DNA from: Pseudomonas silesiensis
GTDB lineage: Bacteria > Pseudomonadota > Gammaproteobacteria > Pseudomonadales > Pseudomonadaceae
Assembly: GCF_001661075.1 (NCBI RefSeq)
Contig: NZ_CP014870.1
Span: 992,001-1,056,000 of the forward strand
Length of the DNA stretch: 64,000 nucleotides
Direction of reading: 5' to 3'
In this document: positions 46,639-56,496 of the stretch, one piece after another
Position numbering within the stretch: the first letter of the stretch is position 1
How the letters are laid out: the number at the start of each line of letters is the position of its first letter
Program-made: the position numbers and the translations under genes
Notes under the pieces: model-generated
Databases searched by the model: none
What the model was told of the DNA's origin: nothing
The model's input: the letters and a program-made list of their open reading frames with translations, nothing else

Positions 46639-47916
46639 GTGGACGATTACCAGCAGTCGATACGCATTTTATCCGATCGCATTGTGCTGGCGCAGACGCC
46701 CATTCGCGTCCTCGATGCGGTGAAGTGGGACGACACCATTCGCAAGGGTTTCCTCAAGGCCAAGGGCAAGGAAATGCCGGCGGTGGACCGCGATTATTAC
46801 TTGAACCGGCCGCTGGCCTTCGACTCCAGCAAAGTGAAGCTGGAATTTCAGAACATCGAGCGCGACATCACCCGTCAGCTCGGCCAGTTCAACCCGGTTG
46901 GCCAGATCATGCGCCGCATGTGCAAGGAATACCGCATGGTGGTGCGCATGCTCGAAGCGCGTGGCACCGAGGATTTCGGCCTGATTTCCCAGGAACTGTA
47001 CGGCGCCGCGTCCGATGCGTTCCACGCGGGTGACCCGACCCTGTCCGACCTGGGCCTGATGCTTTCCGATTACCTGAACAACATCGACGGCCGCGGCGAC
47101 CTGAAGGACGAGCCGAAGCTCCTCACCGCCAAGGACGCCGTGGATTTATTGCAAACCCGGTTGAGCAAGGTATTTGGCGAGGCCGAGGACACCATTCGGG
47201 TGTTCGAGTCCGACGGTATCGTGGCCGATGCGGCGGCCGGCGCCGACTACATCAAGATCCGCACCGATGCGATGTTCAACGAGCGTGACGTGCGCGCCCT
47301 GGAAGTCCACGAAGGGCTGGTGCATGTGGGCACCACGCTCAATGGCTTGAACCAGCCGATCTGCACCTTCCTGTCCAAGGGGCCGCCTTCATCGACCGTG
47401 ACCCAGGAAGGCCTGGCGATCCTGATGGAAATCATCACCTTCGCCTCCTACCCCAGTCGCCTGCGCAAACTCACCAATCGCACCCGCGCCATTCATATGG
47501 TGGAGGAGGGTGCCGACTTCCTGCAGATCTTCGAGTTCTTCCGCGAGCAGGGGTTCGAAATGGCCGAGAGTTATGGCAACGCCAGTCGCGTATTCCGGGG
47601 TTCGGTGCCGACCGGCCTGCCATTTACCAAAGACTTGTCCTACCTCAAGGGCTTTATCATGGTCTACAACTACATTCAGTTGGCCGTGCGTAAAGGCAAG
47701 CTGGAGCAGATACCGCTGTTGTTTTGCGGCAAGACCACGCTGGAAGACATGCGTACCCTGCGCCAGTTGGTGGATGAAGGCCTGGTCGTACCGCCCAAGT
47801 ACCTGCCGGAACAGTTCCGTGACATGAACGCGCTGTCGGCGTGGATGTGCTTCTCCAACTTCCTCAATCACCTGAGCCTGGACCGGATCGAGGCGGATTA
47901 CTCCAATATCCTCTAA
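46639..47916 (+). CDS. DUF1704 putative metallopeptidase ('QEGLA motif' protein)
   Basis: The 425-residue protein belongs to the group often labelled flavohemoglobin expression-modulating QEGLA motif protein (DUF1704). It has a zinc peptidase pattern: HEGLVH (His224, Glu225, His229) fits HExxxH and TQEGLA supplies Glu257 as a third ligand. The eukaryotic members MATCAP1/2 are tubulin tyrosine carboxypeptidases with the same HExxxH-plus-Glu arrangement. The bacterial substrate is unknown. The start is a GTG with CAGGAG six bases upstream. No signal peptide is visible, so it is cytosolic. Confidence 0.85.
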   Translation: MDDYQQSIRILSDRIVLAQTPIRVLDAVKWDDTIRKGFLKAKGKEMPAVDRDYYLNRPLAFDSSKVKLEFQNIERDITRQLGQFNPVGQIMRRMCKEYRMVVRMLEARGTEDFGLISQELYGAASDAFHAGDPTLSDLGLMLSDYLNNIDGRGDLKDEPKLLTAKDAVDLLQTRLSKVFGEAEDTIRVFESDGIVADAAAGADYIKIRTDAMFNERDVRALEVHEGLVHVGTTLNGLNQPICTFLSKGPPSSTVTQEGLAILMEIITFASYPSRLRKLTNRTRAIHMVEEGADFLQIFEFFREQGFEMAESYGNASRVFRGSVPTGLPFTKDLSYLKGFIMVYNYIQLAVRKGKLEQIPLLFCGKTTLEDMRTLRQLVDEGLVVPPKYLPEQFRDMNALSAWMCFSNFLNHLSLDRIEADYSNIL

Positions 47917-47932
47917 GGCTGACGACATTCCC

Positions 47933-48022
47933 TGTGGGAGCGAGCTTGCTCGCGATAGCGGTGTGAAAGACGACATCAATGTTGAATGTCGAGCCGCCAT
48001 CGCGAGCAAGCTCGCTCCCACA
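47933..48022. repeat. REPIN
   Basis: Inverted REP pair (GTGGGAGCGAGCTTGCTCGC and complement) with spacer CATCAATGTTGAATGTCG. Confidence 0.9.
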
Positions 48023-48078
48023 GGTCACTCATTTGCCGCAGGATCGTATTCCAACTTATTTCTGCGAGGTTTCATCGG

Positions 48079-48993
48079 ATGAGAATCCTCGGCTTCATCT
48101 GCCTTCTCCTGACCTTGAGCGGTTGCAGCTCCCTGCTGTTCTACCCCGAGCCAGGCCAGCTGTTCACTCCGGAAAAAGCCAAACTCGAATTCCGCGACGT
48201 CACCCTGACCACCGCTGACGACGTCAGGCTGCACGGCTGGTGGCTGCCAGCGAAAACAGGCGTCGAGGTCAAGGGCACGGTGCTGCACCTGCATGGCAAC
48301 GGCGGCAATCTGCCCATGCACCTTGGGGGCAGTTGGTGGCTGCCGAAGCAGGGCTATCAAGTACTGCTGGTGGACTATCGCGGTTACGGCCTGTCCGAAG
48401 GTGAGCCGTCGCTACCGGCGATCTACCAGGACATCGATGCCGCGTTCAAATGGCTCGACCAGGCCCCCGAGGTCCGGGGCAAGCCGCTGATCCTGCTGGG
48501 CCAGAGCCTTGGCGGTTCGATGGCCGTGCATTACCTGGTCCAGCACCCCGAACGCCAGAAACAACTCAAGGCCGTGGTCCTCGATGGCGTGCCCGCCAGT
48601 TACCGCAGCGTCGGCCGGTTCGCCCTGAGCAACTCATGGTTGTTCTGGCCGTTCCAGGTGCCGCTGTCGTGGCTGGTGCCGGACGGCGACAGCGCCATCC
48701 ACTCGATGGCACAGCTCAATGGTGTACCGAAATTGATCTACCACAGCATCGACGATCCGATCGTGCCTCTTTCCAACGGCATCCGTCTGTATCAAGCTGC
48801 GCCGCCGCCCCGGGTGCTGCAACTGACCCGAGGTGGACATGTGCAGACGTTCGCCGACCCGGTCTGGCGCAAAGTCATGCTGCGCTACCTCGACGATCCG
48901 CAGCATTTCAACGGCCTGCGCCGCCTGGGCGAGACACCGAATTACCCGGCAGCCCCGAATTCCGAAGATGAACCACCAGAGAGTCCGCAATGA
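48079..48993 (+). CDS. Alpha/beta hydrolase lipoprotein
   Basis: The 304-residue protein has a lipobox LTLSGC (Cys16) followed by Ser and an alpha/beta hydrolase fold: oxyanion region LHLHGNGGN near residue 73, nucleophile in LGQSLGGS near residue 145, an aspartate in SIDDPIVPL near 231 and a histidine in RGGHVQTF near 255. The family resembles BEM46/YfhR-type hydrolases; the substrate is not known. The ATG at 48079 has GAGG upstream. Its stop overlaps the next start (ATGA). Confidence 0.85.
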   Translation: MRILGFICLLLTLSGCSSLLFYPEPGQLFTPEKAKLEFRDVTLTTADDVRLHGWWLPAKTGVEVKGTVLHLHGNGGNLPMHLGGSWWLPKQGYQVLLVDYRGYGLSEGEPSLPAIYQDIDAAFKWLDQAPEVRGKPLILLGQSLGGSMAVHYLVQHPERQKQLKAVVLDGVPASYRSVGRFALSNSWLFWPFQVPLSWLVPDGDSAIHSMAQLNGVPKLIYHSIDDPIVPLSNGIRLYQAAPPPRVLQLTRGGHVQTFADPVWRKVMLRYLDDPQHFNGLRRLGETPNYPAAPNSEDEPPESPQ

Positions 48994-49319
48994 GTGAAGA
49001 ACGTAACGCCATCCCGCTGATCATCACCGGTATCTGCAGCATCCTCGGCACCGTCGGTGCCCTGTGGTGGTATGGCTACCTGCACTTTGCCAAACCGGAA
49101 GACGCGCTGCTGCTCAGCGACTTCACCCTGCTCAAGACCGTGCCCGGCGAAGACTACAAGGTCTCCCTGGAACCGGCTGCGCAAGTGGCCCAATGCATCG
49201 ATGGCGTGCTGGTGATGTTCGACACTGAACAGAAAGGCCTGAGTGGTGTGTTGGTCAACAACAAGAAGAAGGCCGTGCGCTGCATCGGGCAGGAAACCCC
49301 GCAGAAGCTGGAACCGTAG
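48990..49319 (+). CDS. Small inner membrane protein, unknown function
   Basis: The 109-residue product has one hydrophobic segment (IPLIITGICSILGTVGALWW, about residues 8-27) and a short soluble domain with two cysteines (AQCIDGV and VRCIG). I do not recognise the family. A four-base overlap couples it to the hydrolase lipoprotein, which suggests a common task in the envelope. Confidence 0.7.
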   Translation: MSEERNAIPLIITGICSILGTVGALWWYGYLHFAKPEDALLLSDFTLLKTVPGEDYKVSLEPAAQVAQCIDGVLVMFDTEQKGLSGVLVNNKKKAVRCIGQETPQKLEP

Positions 49320-49329
49320 CGCGCCCACC

Positions 49330-49434
49330 TGTAGGAGCGAGCGGAGCGGCAATCCGACTTGCCCGCGAAGAACGATAACGCGGTATAGCTCAAAGACCGG
49401 GTTGCCCTCTTCGCGAGCAAGCTTCGCTCCTACG
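49330..49434. repeat. REPIN with mixed arms
   Basis: The left arm contains GAGCGGAGCGGCAATCCGAC, a variant of the second subfamily; the right arm is the standard GCGAGCAAGCTTCGCTCCTA. Confidence 0.8.
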
Positions 49435-49446
49435 AAAAGCAAAACA

Positions 49447-49481
49447 AAAAGCCCCGCCTGATCGAATCCGGCGGGGCTTTT
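49447..49481. terminator. Bidirectional intrinsic terminator
   Basis: AAAAGCCCCGCC pairs with GGCGGGGCTTTT across an 11-base loop, between two convergent genes. Confidence 0.9.
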
Positions 49482-49499
49482 CGTTACAGCAGATTCAGC

Positions 49500-50288
49500 T
49501 TAGTTCGAGCTGACCGCCGAACGCGGGATCACCGGCTGGTTGTCGTTGGAAATGGTCACTTCCACCCGACGGTTCATTGCACGACCCGACACGCTGCCGT
49601 TTTCAGCGACCGGGTATTCCTTGCCATAACCCTGGGCAACGATGCGCGCTGGATCAACGCCCATTTTCACCAAGGCCATGCGCACGGAACCGGCGCGGCG
49701 CTCGGACAGCGACTGGTTGTGCGAAGCCGTGCCGGTGCTGTCGGTGTAACCTTCGACAATCGCTTTACGGTCCGGGTTTTCCTGAAGGAACTGCGCCAGT
49801 TTGTTGATGTTGACCAGGCCGCTGGATTTCAGGTCAGCCCGATCGGTGGCGAACAGCACATCACCGAAGGTCACCAGGGTGCCGCGATCGGTCTGTTTGG
49901 CGTTCAGGCTGTCCTGCAGCTGTTTGATCTGCTGGTCGCGGGCATCCAGGCGGGCCTGGGCACGTTGCGCAGAAGCGTTTTTCAGGTTGGCTTCAGCGGT
50001 GCGCAGGGCGATGGTCTGCTTCGCTACTTCGACACGCTGGTTGGTCAAATAGGCAAGCTGGTCGACCTTGGCCTGGTCTTCCTTGTCCATGTAGGCCTTG
50101 TCAGCCTTGTCCAGATAGTCGCTGGCGTCTTTGGTTTCCAGTGCCGCCACTTTGCTCGCTTGCGGGTTGGCTTGCAGGCCGCTGTAGTTGGTGCGGGCCT
50201 GTTCCAGGTTAGCGTTGGGCGGCGTGGAGCAGGCAGCCAGTGCAACACTTGCAGCCAGCAGGGCAGGGATCATCAATTGTTTACGCAT
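49500..50288 (-). CDS. OmpA/DUF4398 outer membrane lipoprotein (LptF/lipotoxin F type)
   Basis: The 262-residue protein has a lipobox ALAAC (Cys20), an N-terminal helical DUF4398 region (about 30-130) and a C-terminal OmpA peptidoglycan-binding domain (about 145-250) with FGDVLFATDRADLKSSG, the TDSTGTASHNQSLSERRA motif and GRAMNRRVEV. The Asp and Arg that bind diaminopimelate are present. P. aeruginosa LptF (PA3692) has the same layout and is AlgU-controlled. The small lipoprotein gene upstream is in the same operon. Confidence 0.9.
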   Translation of the reverse strand: MRKQLMIPALLAASVALAACSTPPNANLEQARTNYSGLQANPQASKVAALETKDASDYLDKADKAYMDKEDQAKVDQLAYLTNQRVEVAKQTIALRTAEANLKNASAQRAQARLDARDQQIKQLQDSLNAKQTDRGTLVTFGDVLFATDRADLKSSGLVNINKLAQFLQENPDRKAIVEGYTDSTGTASHNQSLSERRAGSVRMALVKMGVDPARIVAQGYGKEYPVAENGSVSGRAMNRRVEVTISNDNQPVIPRSAVSSN

Positions 50289-50336
50289 AATGGTTTCGTC
50301 CTTTTAGTCGAGAAGAAGTACGTCGTGCCGCGCCGC

Positions 50337-50750
50337 TTATTGCACGGTGCGCTGGCTTTCCTGACGCATTTCCTGAACCCCTTTCTGAGAGTCCTTCACA
50401 GCCTGATCGGCTTTCATCGCCTGGGCTTTGCGCTCTGCTACGCGAGCGTCCCACTCGGCCTGTTCGGCCAGGATCTTGGCCTCGTCATACTTTTTGTCGT
50501 GCATGGCGATTTCGGCTTGCTTGAGCTTGTCCTGGGCGGACTTCATTTCCACGGCGGCGAATTCGGTACCGCCAGCACTGACTGCACCATTCACGGCGGA
50601 TTCGGTTACGGCAAATTGTTCGGTCGGCGGGTTACCGGCGCAACCGGCCAGGACCAGGCTGCTGCCGATCGCCAGTGCGGCCAGTTTCAGCCTGCGCAGG
50701 GGGGTAGACGGGGATTGGGCAGTTCGGGTCTTCATGGTCTTCAACTCCAT
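50337..50750 (-). CDS. DUF4398 domain lipoprotein
   Basis: The product is about 137 residues with a signal peptide ending in the lipobox LVLAGC and a helical DUF4398 domain (AQDKLKQAEIAMHDKKYDEA near residue 75). This domain also forms the N-terminal half of the OmpA lipoprotein encoded 48 bases downstream. The ATG at 50750 has AGGAG eight bases upstream; an ATG at 50735 is also possible. An AlgU-type promoter lies about 100 bases upstream. Confidence 0.85.
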   Translation of the reverse strand: MELKTMKTRTAQSPSTPLRRLKLAALAIGSSLVLAGCAGNPPTEQFAVTESAVNGAVSAGGTEFAAVEMKSAQDKLKQAEIAMHDKKYDEAKILAEQAEWDARVAERKAQAMKADQAVKDSQKGVQEMRQESQRTVQ

Positions 50751-50853
50751 TGGAATAACTCCTGAAAAACGTAAAAATCCATCCTGGGCAAGGAGCCGCA
50801 ACCGACAATTTCCGAGGTGTTCTGACACGGCCGTCCCAGGCGTGGTTACTGGG

Positions 50854-50881
50854 TGTGACCCGAGGCGTTTTTCAAAAGTTC
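50854..50881 (-). promoter_or_regulatory. AlgU (sigma-22) type promoter of the lipoprotein operon
   Basis: On the minus strand GAACTT (50881-50876) and TCACA (50858-50854) are 17 bases apart. GAACTT matches the AlgU -35 exactly. The equivalent PAO1 operon (PA3691-PA3692) is known to depend on AlgU. Confidence 0.7.
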
Positions 50882-50978
50882 AAAGAAGATGGCCCATCGC
50901 CCGAAAAAATATTGACCGGGCGGACAAGGCTCTGGGTCGGGAACTTTGGCGATCCGGGGCGGTATTCCCCGACCGTTT

Positions 50979-51093
50979 TGTAGGAGCGAGCTTGCTCCGG
51001 GCGGCGTTCCGACGATGGACGTAAACGATAGCGCGTTTATTCTGAATGCACGCGTCGCCTTCAAGACCATCGCGAGCAAGCTCGCTCCTACAG
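50979..51093. repeat. REPIN with one variant arm
   Basis: Left arm TGTAGGAGCGAGCTTGCTCC runs into GGGCGGCGTTCCGACGATGG, like the element at 3440-3478; the right arm is standard. Confidence 0.8.
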
Positions 51094-51117
51094 GTCCAGG
51101 TCCAGGTATCAGGCTGA

Positions 51118-51462
51118 TCAGTGTTTTGGTTTGTCACTACCGCTCGACAAATCCTGCAAATGCCGACGGGACAACGCGAGAAAACGCGGCGTTGGCCCCA
51201 CGTCTTCGTACAACGGATCACCTTCTTCATCAGTGGCCACGACGGTCGAGCCCTTCACGTAGGGGAAGCTTTTCTCCAGCTCTTCCAGGGCCGCGCCGAT
51301 CAGCTCGCCGAGCAGTTCTTCGGGATGCCGCTTGGGGTACATCTCGACGATCGCAGCCAGGCGCGCGGCAGCCTCCACATCCAGATGAATCTTGTAGCCG
51401 GTGTCGGTCAGGCGACCCTTGGCGTTTTCTTCCCAATGCTGGGCAAGCTCGCGGATTTTCAT
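51118..51462 (-). CDS. Conserved hypothetical protein
   Basis: The 114-residue protein (MKIRELAQHWEENAKGRLTD at the N-terminus) is predicted to be mostly helical. It has no signal peptide and ends in a histidine- and lysine-rich tail. Some annotations call its Pseudomonas relatives pilin assembly protein, but I see nothing that supports this. It is divergent from ppc and alone in its transcription unit. Confidence 0.7.
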   Translation of the reverse strand: MKIRELAQHWEENAKGRLTDTGYKIHLDVEAAARLAAIVEMYPKRHPEELLGELIGAALEELEKSFPYVKGSTVVATDEEGDPLYEDVGPTPRFLALSRRHLQDLSSGSDKPKH

Positions 51463-51663
51463 AGTGACCTCATTGCGCGCCTGCTCATGGCAGGCAGGGT
51501 GAGTGCCGGCTTTGGCCGACGGCAGCCGTTGTACGGCTTACTCTTCAGATTAGCTATAACGCTCAAGGTTTAAAGTCCCTTCGTCGTCTTGCTTGTAAGA
51601 AGCTGTCTGGAGCGGCACTCTTAAAGATCTTAGCCGCCCGGATTTCTTGCTGGAGAACTGCTG

Positions 51664-54294
51664 ATGACCGATATCGATGCACGCTTGCGCGAGGACGTTC
51701 ACCTGTTGGGTGAACTGTTGGGCAACACCATTCGTGAACAGTACGGGGACGGCTTTCTCGATAAGATCGAGCAGATCCGCAAGGGCGCCAAGGCCGACCG
51801 TCGCGGGTCGATGGATGCCGAGCTGAGCGCGAGCCTCGACCAATTGAGCGAAGACGAATTGCTTCCGGTCGCGCGGGCGTTCAACCAGTTTCTCAACCTG
51901 GCCAATATCGCCGAGCAATATCAGCTGATTCACCGTCGCGAAGAATCGCAGCCCGCACCGTTCGAAGCGCGGGTGCTGCCGGAGCTGCTGGCGCGTCTGC
52001 GCGCCGAAGGTCATGGCGCCGAATCCCTGGCCCGACAGCTGGGCCGGCTGGAGATCGAACTGGTCCTCACGGCTCACCCGACCGAAGTGGCGCGGCGCAC
52101 GCTGATCCAGAAATACGACGCCATCGCCGCGCAACTGGCCGCCCAGGACCATCGCGACCTGACCAGTGCCGAGCGCGAGCAGATCCACGCGAAGTTGCAG
52201 CGCCTGATCGCCGAAGCCTGGCACACCGAAGAAATCCGCCGCACCCGACCGACACCCGTGGATGAGGCCAAGTGGGGCTTCGCGGTGATCGAACATTCGC
52301 TGTGGCAGGCGATTCCCAATTATTTGCGCAAGGCGGACCAGGCCCTGCAGGCTGCCACCGGCCTGCACCTGCCGCTGGAGGCGGCGCCGATCCGCTTTGC
52401 CTCGTGGATGGGCGGCGACCGGGACGGCAACCCCAATGTGACCGCTGCCGTGACCCGTGAAGTCCTGCTACTGGCGCGCTGGATGGCCGCTGACTTGTAC
52501 GTGCGCGATGTCGATCACCTGGCTGCCGAGTTGTCGATGCAGCAAGCCAGCGATGCCCTCAAAGCCAAAGCCGGGGACAGCGCCGAACCTTATCGCGCCG
52601 TGCTCAAACAGCTGCGCGAACGCCTGCGCGCCACCCGTAACTGGGCCCACGCGTCCTTGACCGCGACCACGCCGGCACCGGCCAATGTACTGCAAAACAA
52701 CCGCGAACTGCTCGATCCGCTGGAGCTGTGCTACCACTCGCTGCACGAATGCGGCATGGGTGTGATCGCCGACGGCCCGTTGCTCGACTGTTTGCGCCGG
52801 GCCGTGACCTTCGGCCTGTTCCTGGTGCGCCTGGATGTGCGTCAGGACTCGACCCGACACTCGGCGGCGATGACCGAAATCACAGACTACCTCGGTCTCG
52901 GTCGCTACGAAGACTGGAGCGAGGAAGAGCGCATCGCTTTCCTGATGCGCGAACTCAGCAATCGTCGACCGTTGCTGCCGGCGTACTTCAAGCCGTCCGC
53001 CGACACCGCCGAAGTGCTGGCGACCTGCCGGGAAATCGCCTCGGCACCCGGGGACTCACTCGGCTCCTATGTGATTTCCATGGCGGGTGCCGCTTCCGAC
53101 GTGCTGGCGGTGCAGCTGCTGCTCAAGGAGGCCGGCGTATTGCGGCCAATGCGTGTCGTGCCCTTGTTCGAAACCCTCGCCGACCTCGATAACGCCGGCC
53201 CGGTCATTGAAAAGCTGTTGCTGCTGCCGGGCTACCGCGCGCGCCTGCAAGGGCCGCAGGAAGTGATGATCGGGTATTCCGACTCGGCCAAGGACGCCGG
53301 CACCACGGCGGCGGCCTGGGCGCAGTATCGGGCGCAGGAGCGTCTGGTCGATATCTGCCGCGAGCAGCAAGTGGAGCTGCTGTTATTCCACGGTCGCGGC
53401 GGCACCGTGGGGCGCGGTGGCGGTCCGGCTCACGCGGCGATCCTGTCGCAGCCGCCAGGTTCGGTGGCGGGGCGTTTCCGCACCACCGAGCAGGGGGAAA
53501 TGATTCGTTTCAAATTTGGCCTGCCGGACATCGCCGAGCAGAACCTCAACCTGTACCTGGCCGCCGTGCTGGAAGCGACCTTGCTGCCGCCGCCACCCCC
53601 GACACCCGAGTGGCGGCACTTGATGGACGAACTGGCCGCCGATGGCGTCCGGGCCTACCGCGCCGTGGTGCGGGAGAATCCGCAGTTCGTCGAGTATTTC
53701 CGCCAGTCCACCCCGGAACAGGAGCTGGGGCGCTTGCCGTTGGGCAGCCGTCCGGCCAAGCGCCGCGCGGGCGGGATCGAAAGCCTGCGGGCGATCCCGT
53801 GGATCTTCGGCTGGACCCAGACACGCCTGATGCTGCCGGCCTGGCTCGGCTGGGAAGCCGCCCTGAGCAAGGCGCTGGAGCGCGGCGAAGGCGAGCTGCT
53901 GGGACAGATGCGCGAGCAGTGGCCGTTCTTCCGCACCCGCATCGATATGCTGGAAATGGTCCTGGCCAAGGCCGATAGCGATATCGCCCGGTCCTACGAT
54001 GAGCGTCTGGTCGAGCCGGATCTGCTGCCTTTGGGTGCGCATTTACGCGACCTATTGTCGCAGGCGTGCTCAGTGGTCCTGGGGCTGACCGGTCAGTCTC
54101 AGCTGCTGGCACATAGCCCAGCCACCCTCGAATTCATCCGCTTGCGCAACACTTACCTCGATCCGCTTCATCTATTGCAGGCCGAATTATTGGCCCGCTC
54201 CAGGCAACAGGAAGTGGCGCAGGACAGCCCGGTAGAACAGGCGCTGCTGGTGTCTGTGGCGGGGATTGCCGCCGGATTGCGCAATACCGGCTAA
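51664..54294 (+). CDS. ppc: Phosphoenolpyruvate carboxylase
   Basis: PEP carboxylase makes oxaloacetate from PEP and bicarbonate, refilling the TCA cycle. The 876-residue enzyme has the catalytic His138 ([13 protein letters not shown]), the GGDRDGNP substrate loop near residue 250, the lysine in YSDSAKDAG near 540 and the [14 protein letters not shown] loop near 575. It ends in the canonical RNTG, which forms part of the active site. A TATAAC hexamer lies about 100 bases upstream, but its -35 is badly spaced. Confidence 0.97.
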   Translation: MTDIDARLREDVHLLGELLGNTIREQYGDGFLDKIEQIRKGAKADRRGSMDAELSASLDQLSEDELLPVARAFNQFLNLANIAEQYQLIHRREESQPAPFEARVLPELLARLRAEGHGAESLARQLGRLEIELVLTAHPTEVARRTLIQKYDAIAAQLAAQDHRDLTSAEREQIHAKLQRLIAEAWHTEEIRRTRPTPVDEAKWGFAVIEHSLWQAIPNYLRKADQALQAATGLHLPLEAAPIRFASWMGGDRDGNPNVTAAVTREVLLLARWMAADLYVRDVDHLAAELSMQQASDALKAKAGDSAEPYRAVLKQLRERLRATRNWAHASLTATTPAPANVLQNNRELLDPLELCYHSLHECGMGVIADGPLLDCLRRAVTFGLFLVRLDVRQDSTRHSAAMTEITDYLGLGRYEDWSEEERIAFLMRELSNRRPLLPAYFKPSADTAEVLATCREIASAPGDSLGSYVISMAGAASDVLAVQLLLKEAGVLRPMRVVPLFETLADLDNAGPVIEKLLLLPGYRARLQGPQEVMIGYSDSAKDAGTTAAAWAQYRAQERLVDICREQQVELLLFHGRGGTVGRGGGPAHAAILSQPPGSVAGRFRTTEQGEMIRFKFGLPDIAEQNLNLYLAAVLEATLLPPPPPTPEWRHLMDELAADGVRAYRAVVRENPQFVEYFRQSTPEQELGRLPLGSRPAKRRAGGIESLRAIPWIFGWTQTRLMLPAWLGWEAALSKALERGEGELLGQMREQWPFFRTRIDMLEMVLAKADSDIARSYDERLVEPDLLPLGAHLRDLLSQACSVVLGLTGQSQLLAHSPATLEFIRLRNTYLDPLHLLQAELLARSRQQEVAQDSPVEQALLVSVAGIAAGLRNTG

Positions 54295-55235
<941 letters not shown>

Positions 55236-55250
55236 ACATTGCCTGATCTT

Positions 55251-55280
55251 CTACGGCCCGCTTGCGGGCCGTAGTTGTTT
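55251..55280 (+). terminator. Hairpin terminator after adk
   Basis: CTACGGCCCG pairs with CGGGCCGTAG around CTTG, followed by TTGTTT. The T-run is short. Confidence 0.7.
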
Positions 55281-55321
55281 ATACTGGCGCACTTTTTCTG
55301 ACCTCTCTTACGGAAACATCG

Positions 55322-55996
55322 ATGAGCACCTTGCTGGCCCTGGACACCGCGACTGAAGCTTGCTCCGTTGCCTTGCTGCATGACGGCAAGGTCACGAGCC
55401 ATTACGAGGTGATCCCGCGCCTGCATGCGCAGAAGCTGTTGCCGATGATTCAGCAGTTGCTGGCCGAGGCGGGGACTAGCTTGCAGGCGGTCGATGCCAT
55501 CGCTTTCGGTCGCGGCCCGGGTGCTTTTACCGGCGTGCGGATCGCCATCGGCGTGGTACAGGGACTGGCGTTTGCGCTGGATCGCCCGGTGTTGCCGGTG
55601 TCGAACCTGGCAGTGCTGGCACAACGAGCGTATCGCGAACACGGCGTCAGCCAGGTTGCAGCGGCTATCGATGCGCGGATGGATGAGGTGTATTGGGGCT
55701 GCTACCGCGAGACGGCAGGGGAGATGCGCCTGGTGGGTAATGAGGCGGTGTTGCCGCCGGAAGCGGCAGCGCTGCCGGCCGATGCCAGCGGTGAATGGTT
55801 TGGCGCGGGCACCGGCTGGGGTTATGCCGAGCGCATTGCGGTCAACCTGACCGGGCAGGATGCGGGCATGCTGCCTCATGCTGAAGACCTGCTGACCCTG
55901 GCGCGATTTGCCTGGGAGCGGGGTGAGGCGATTGTGGCGGATGAGGCGCAGCCGGTGTATTTGCGCGATAAAGTGGCGACGCCCAAGGCCCGGTAA
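55322..55996 (+). CDS. tsaB: tRNA threonylcarbamoyladenosine biosynthesis protein TsaB
   Basis: TsaB is the partner of TsaD and TsaE in making t6A37 on ANN-decoding tRNAs. The 224-residue protein has the ASKHA-type start LLALDTATEACSVALL and the conserved GRGPGAFTGVRIAIG segment near residue 65. Like other TsaB proteins it keeps the fold of TsaD but lacks its metal site. The start at 55322 gives the family length. Confidence 0.96.
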   Translation: MSTLLALDTATEACSVALLHDGKVTSHYEVIPRLHAQKLLPMIQQLLAEAGTSLQAVDAIAFGRGPGAFTGVRIAIGVVQGLAFALDRPVLPVSNLAVLAQRAYREHGVSQVAAAIDARMDEVYWGCYRETAGEMRLVGNEAVLPPEAAALPADASGEWFGAGTGWGYAERIAVNLTGQDAGMLPHAEDLLTLARFAWERGEAIVADEAQPVYLRDKVATPKAR

Positions 55997-56018
55997 TATC
56001 CCGGACCGAGTCGGTCCA

Positions 56019-56043
56019 ATCGCGAGCAAGCTCGCTCCTACAG
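56019..56043. repeat. Single REP element
   Basis: One REP arm (CGCGAGCAAGCTCGCTCCTA) follows tsaB without a partner. Confidence 0.8.
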
Positions 56044-56190
56044 GGCGAGACTGCGCAACGCCACCAATCGTCGTTTTCTGCCCGGCTTGTTAAACCTTTC
56101 GTCGTTTCTGTGTTCTAGTTATCACTCGGCTGTTTGCGAAGTGGATTGTGCGCCACTAAACTGCCATCATCGATACCGAGCCCCGCAATC

Positions 56191-56496
56191 ATGCGTATAG
56201 ACGGCCTTTCCTCCCAGTCCTACCCCATCAAGCGCCAGCCTCGCAAAGGCCGCGTAGTGGAGGACGAATCCGTCGATATCGACGGTGAGCTGGAATTTCC
56301 GTCCGAAGAGCAACTGGCCGCCCGCGCCGCCAAAGCCTCAGCGCAACGCTTGAGCAATCTACCTGCCCGTCAGCAAGACATGGTTTACCACCGCGCCATG
56401 AGCAAAACCGTATCCATGGCCTTGGCCAGCTACCTGAGCACGGCCGGTTTTGTCGAGTGGGATGCGGATGTGCTGGGTCTCGACCTGTACGTCTGA
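56191..56496 (+). CDS. Conserved hypothetical protein, 101 residues
   Basis: The protein begins MRIDGLSSQSYPIKRQ, is rich in acidic residues and alanine in the middle (ELEFPSEEQLAARAAKASAQ) and ends in a helix plus WDADVLGLDLYV. I do not recognise a domain. Its stop TGA shares a base with the next ATG (TGATG), so it is coupled to the DUF72 gene. The ribosome site is weak. Confidence 0.65.
   Translation: MRIDGLSSQSYPIKRQPRKGRVVEDESVDIDGELEFPSEEQLAARAAKASAQRLSNLPARQQDMVYHRAMSKTVSMALASYLSTAGFVEWDADVLGLDLYV

Larger units (their letters stand above)
50751..51117. other. Gene-free stretch with AlgU-type promoter and REPIN
   Basis: The 367 bases hold the promoter at 50854-50881 (minus) and the REPIN at 50979-51093. 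Nothing else stands out. Confidence 0.7.
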
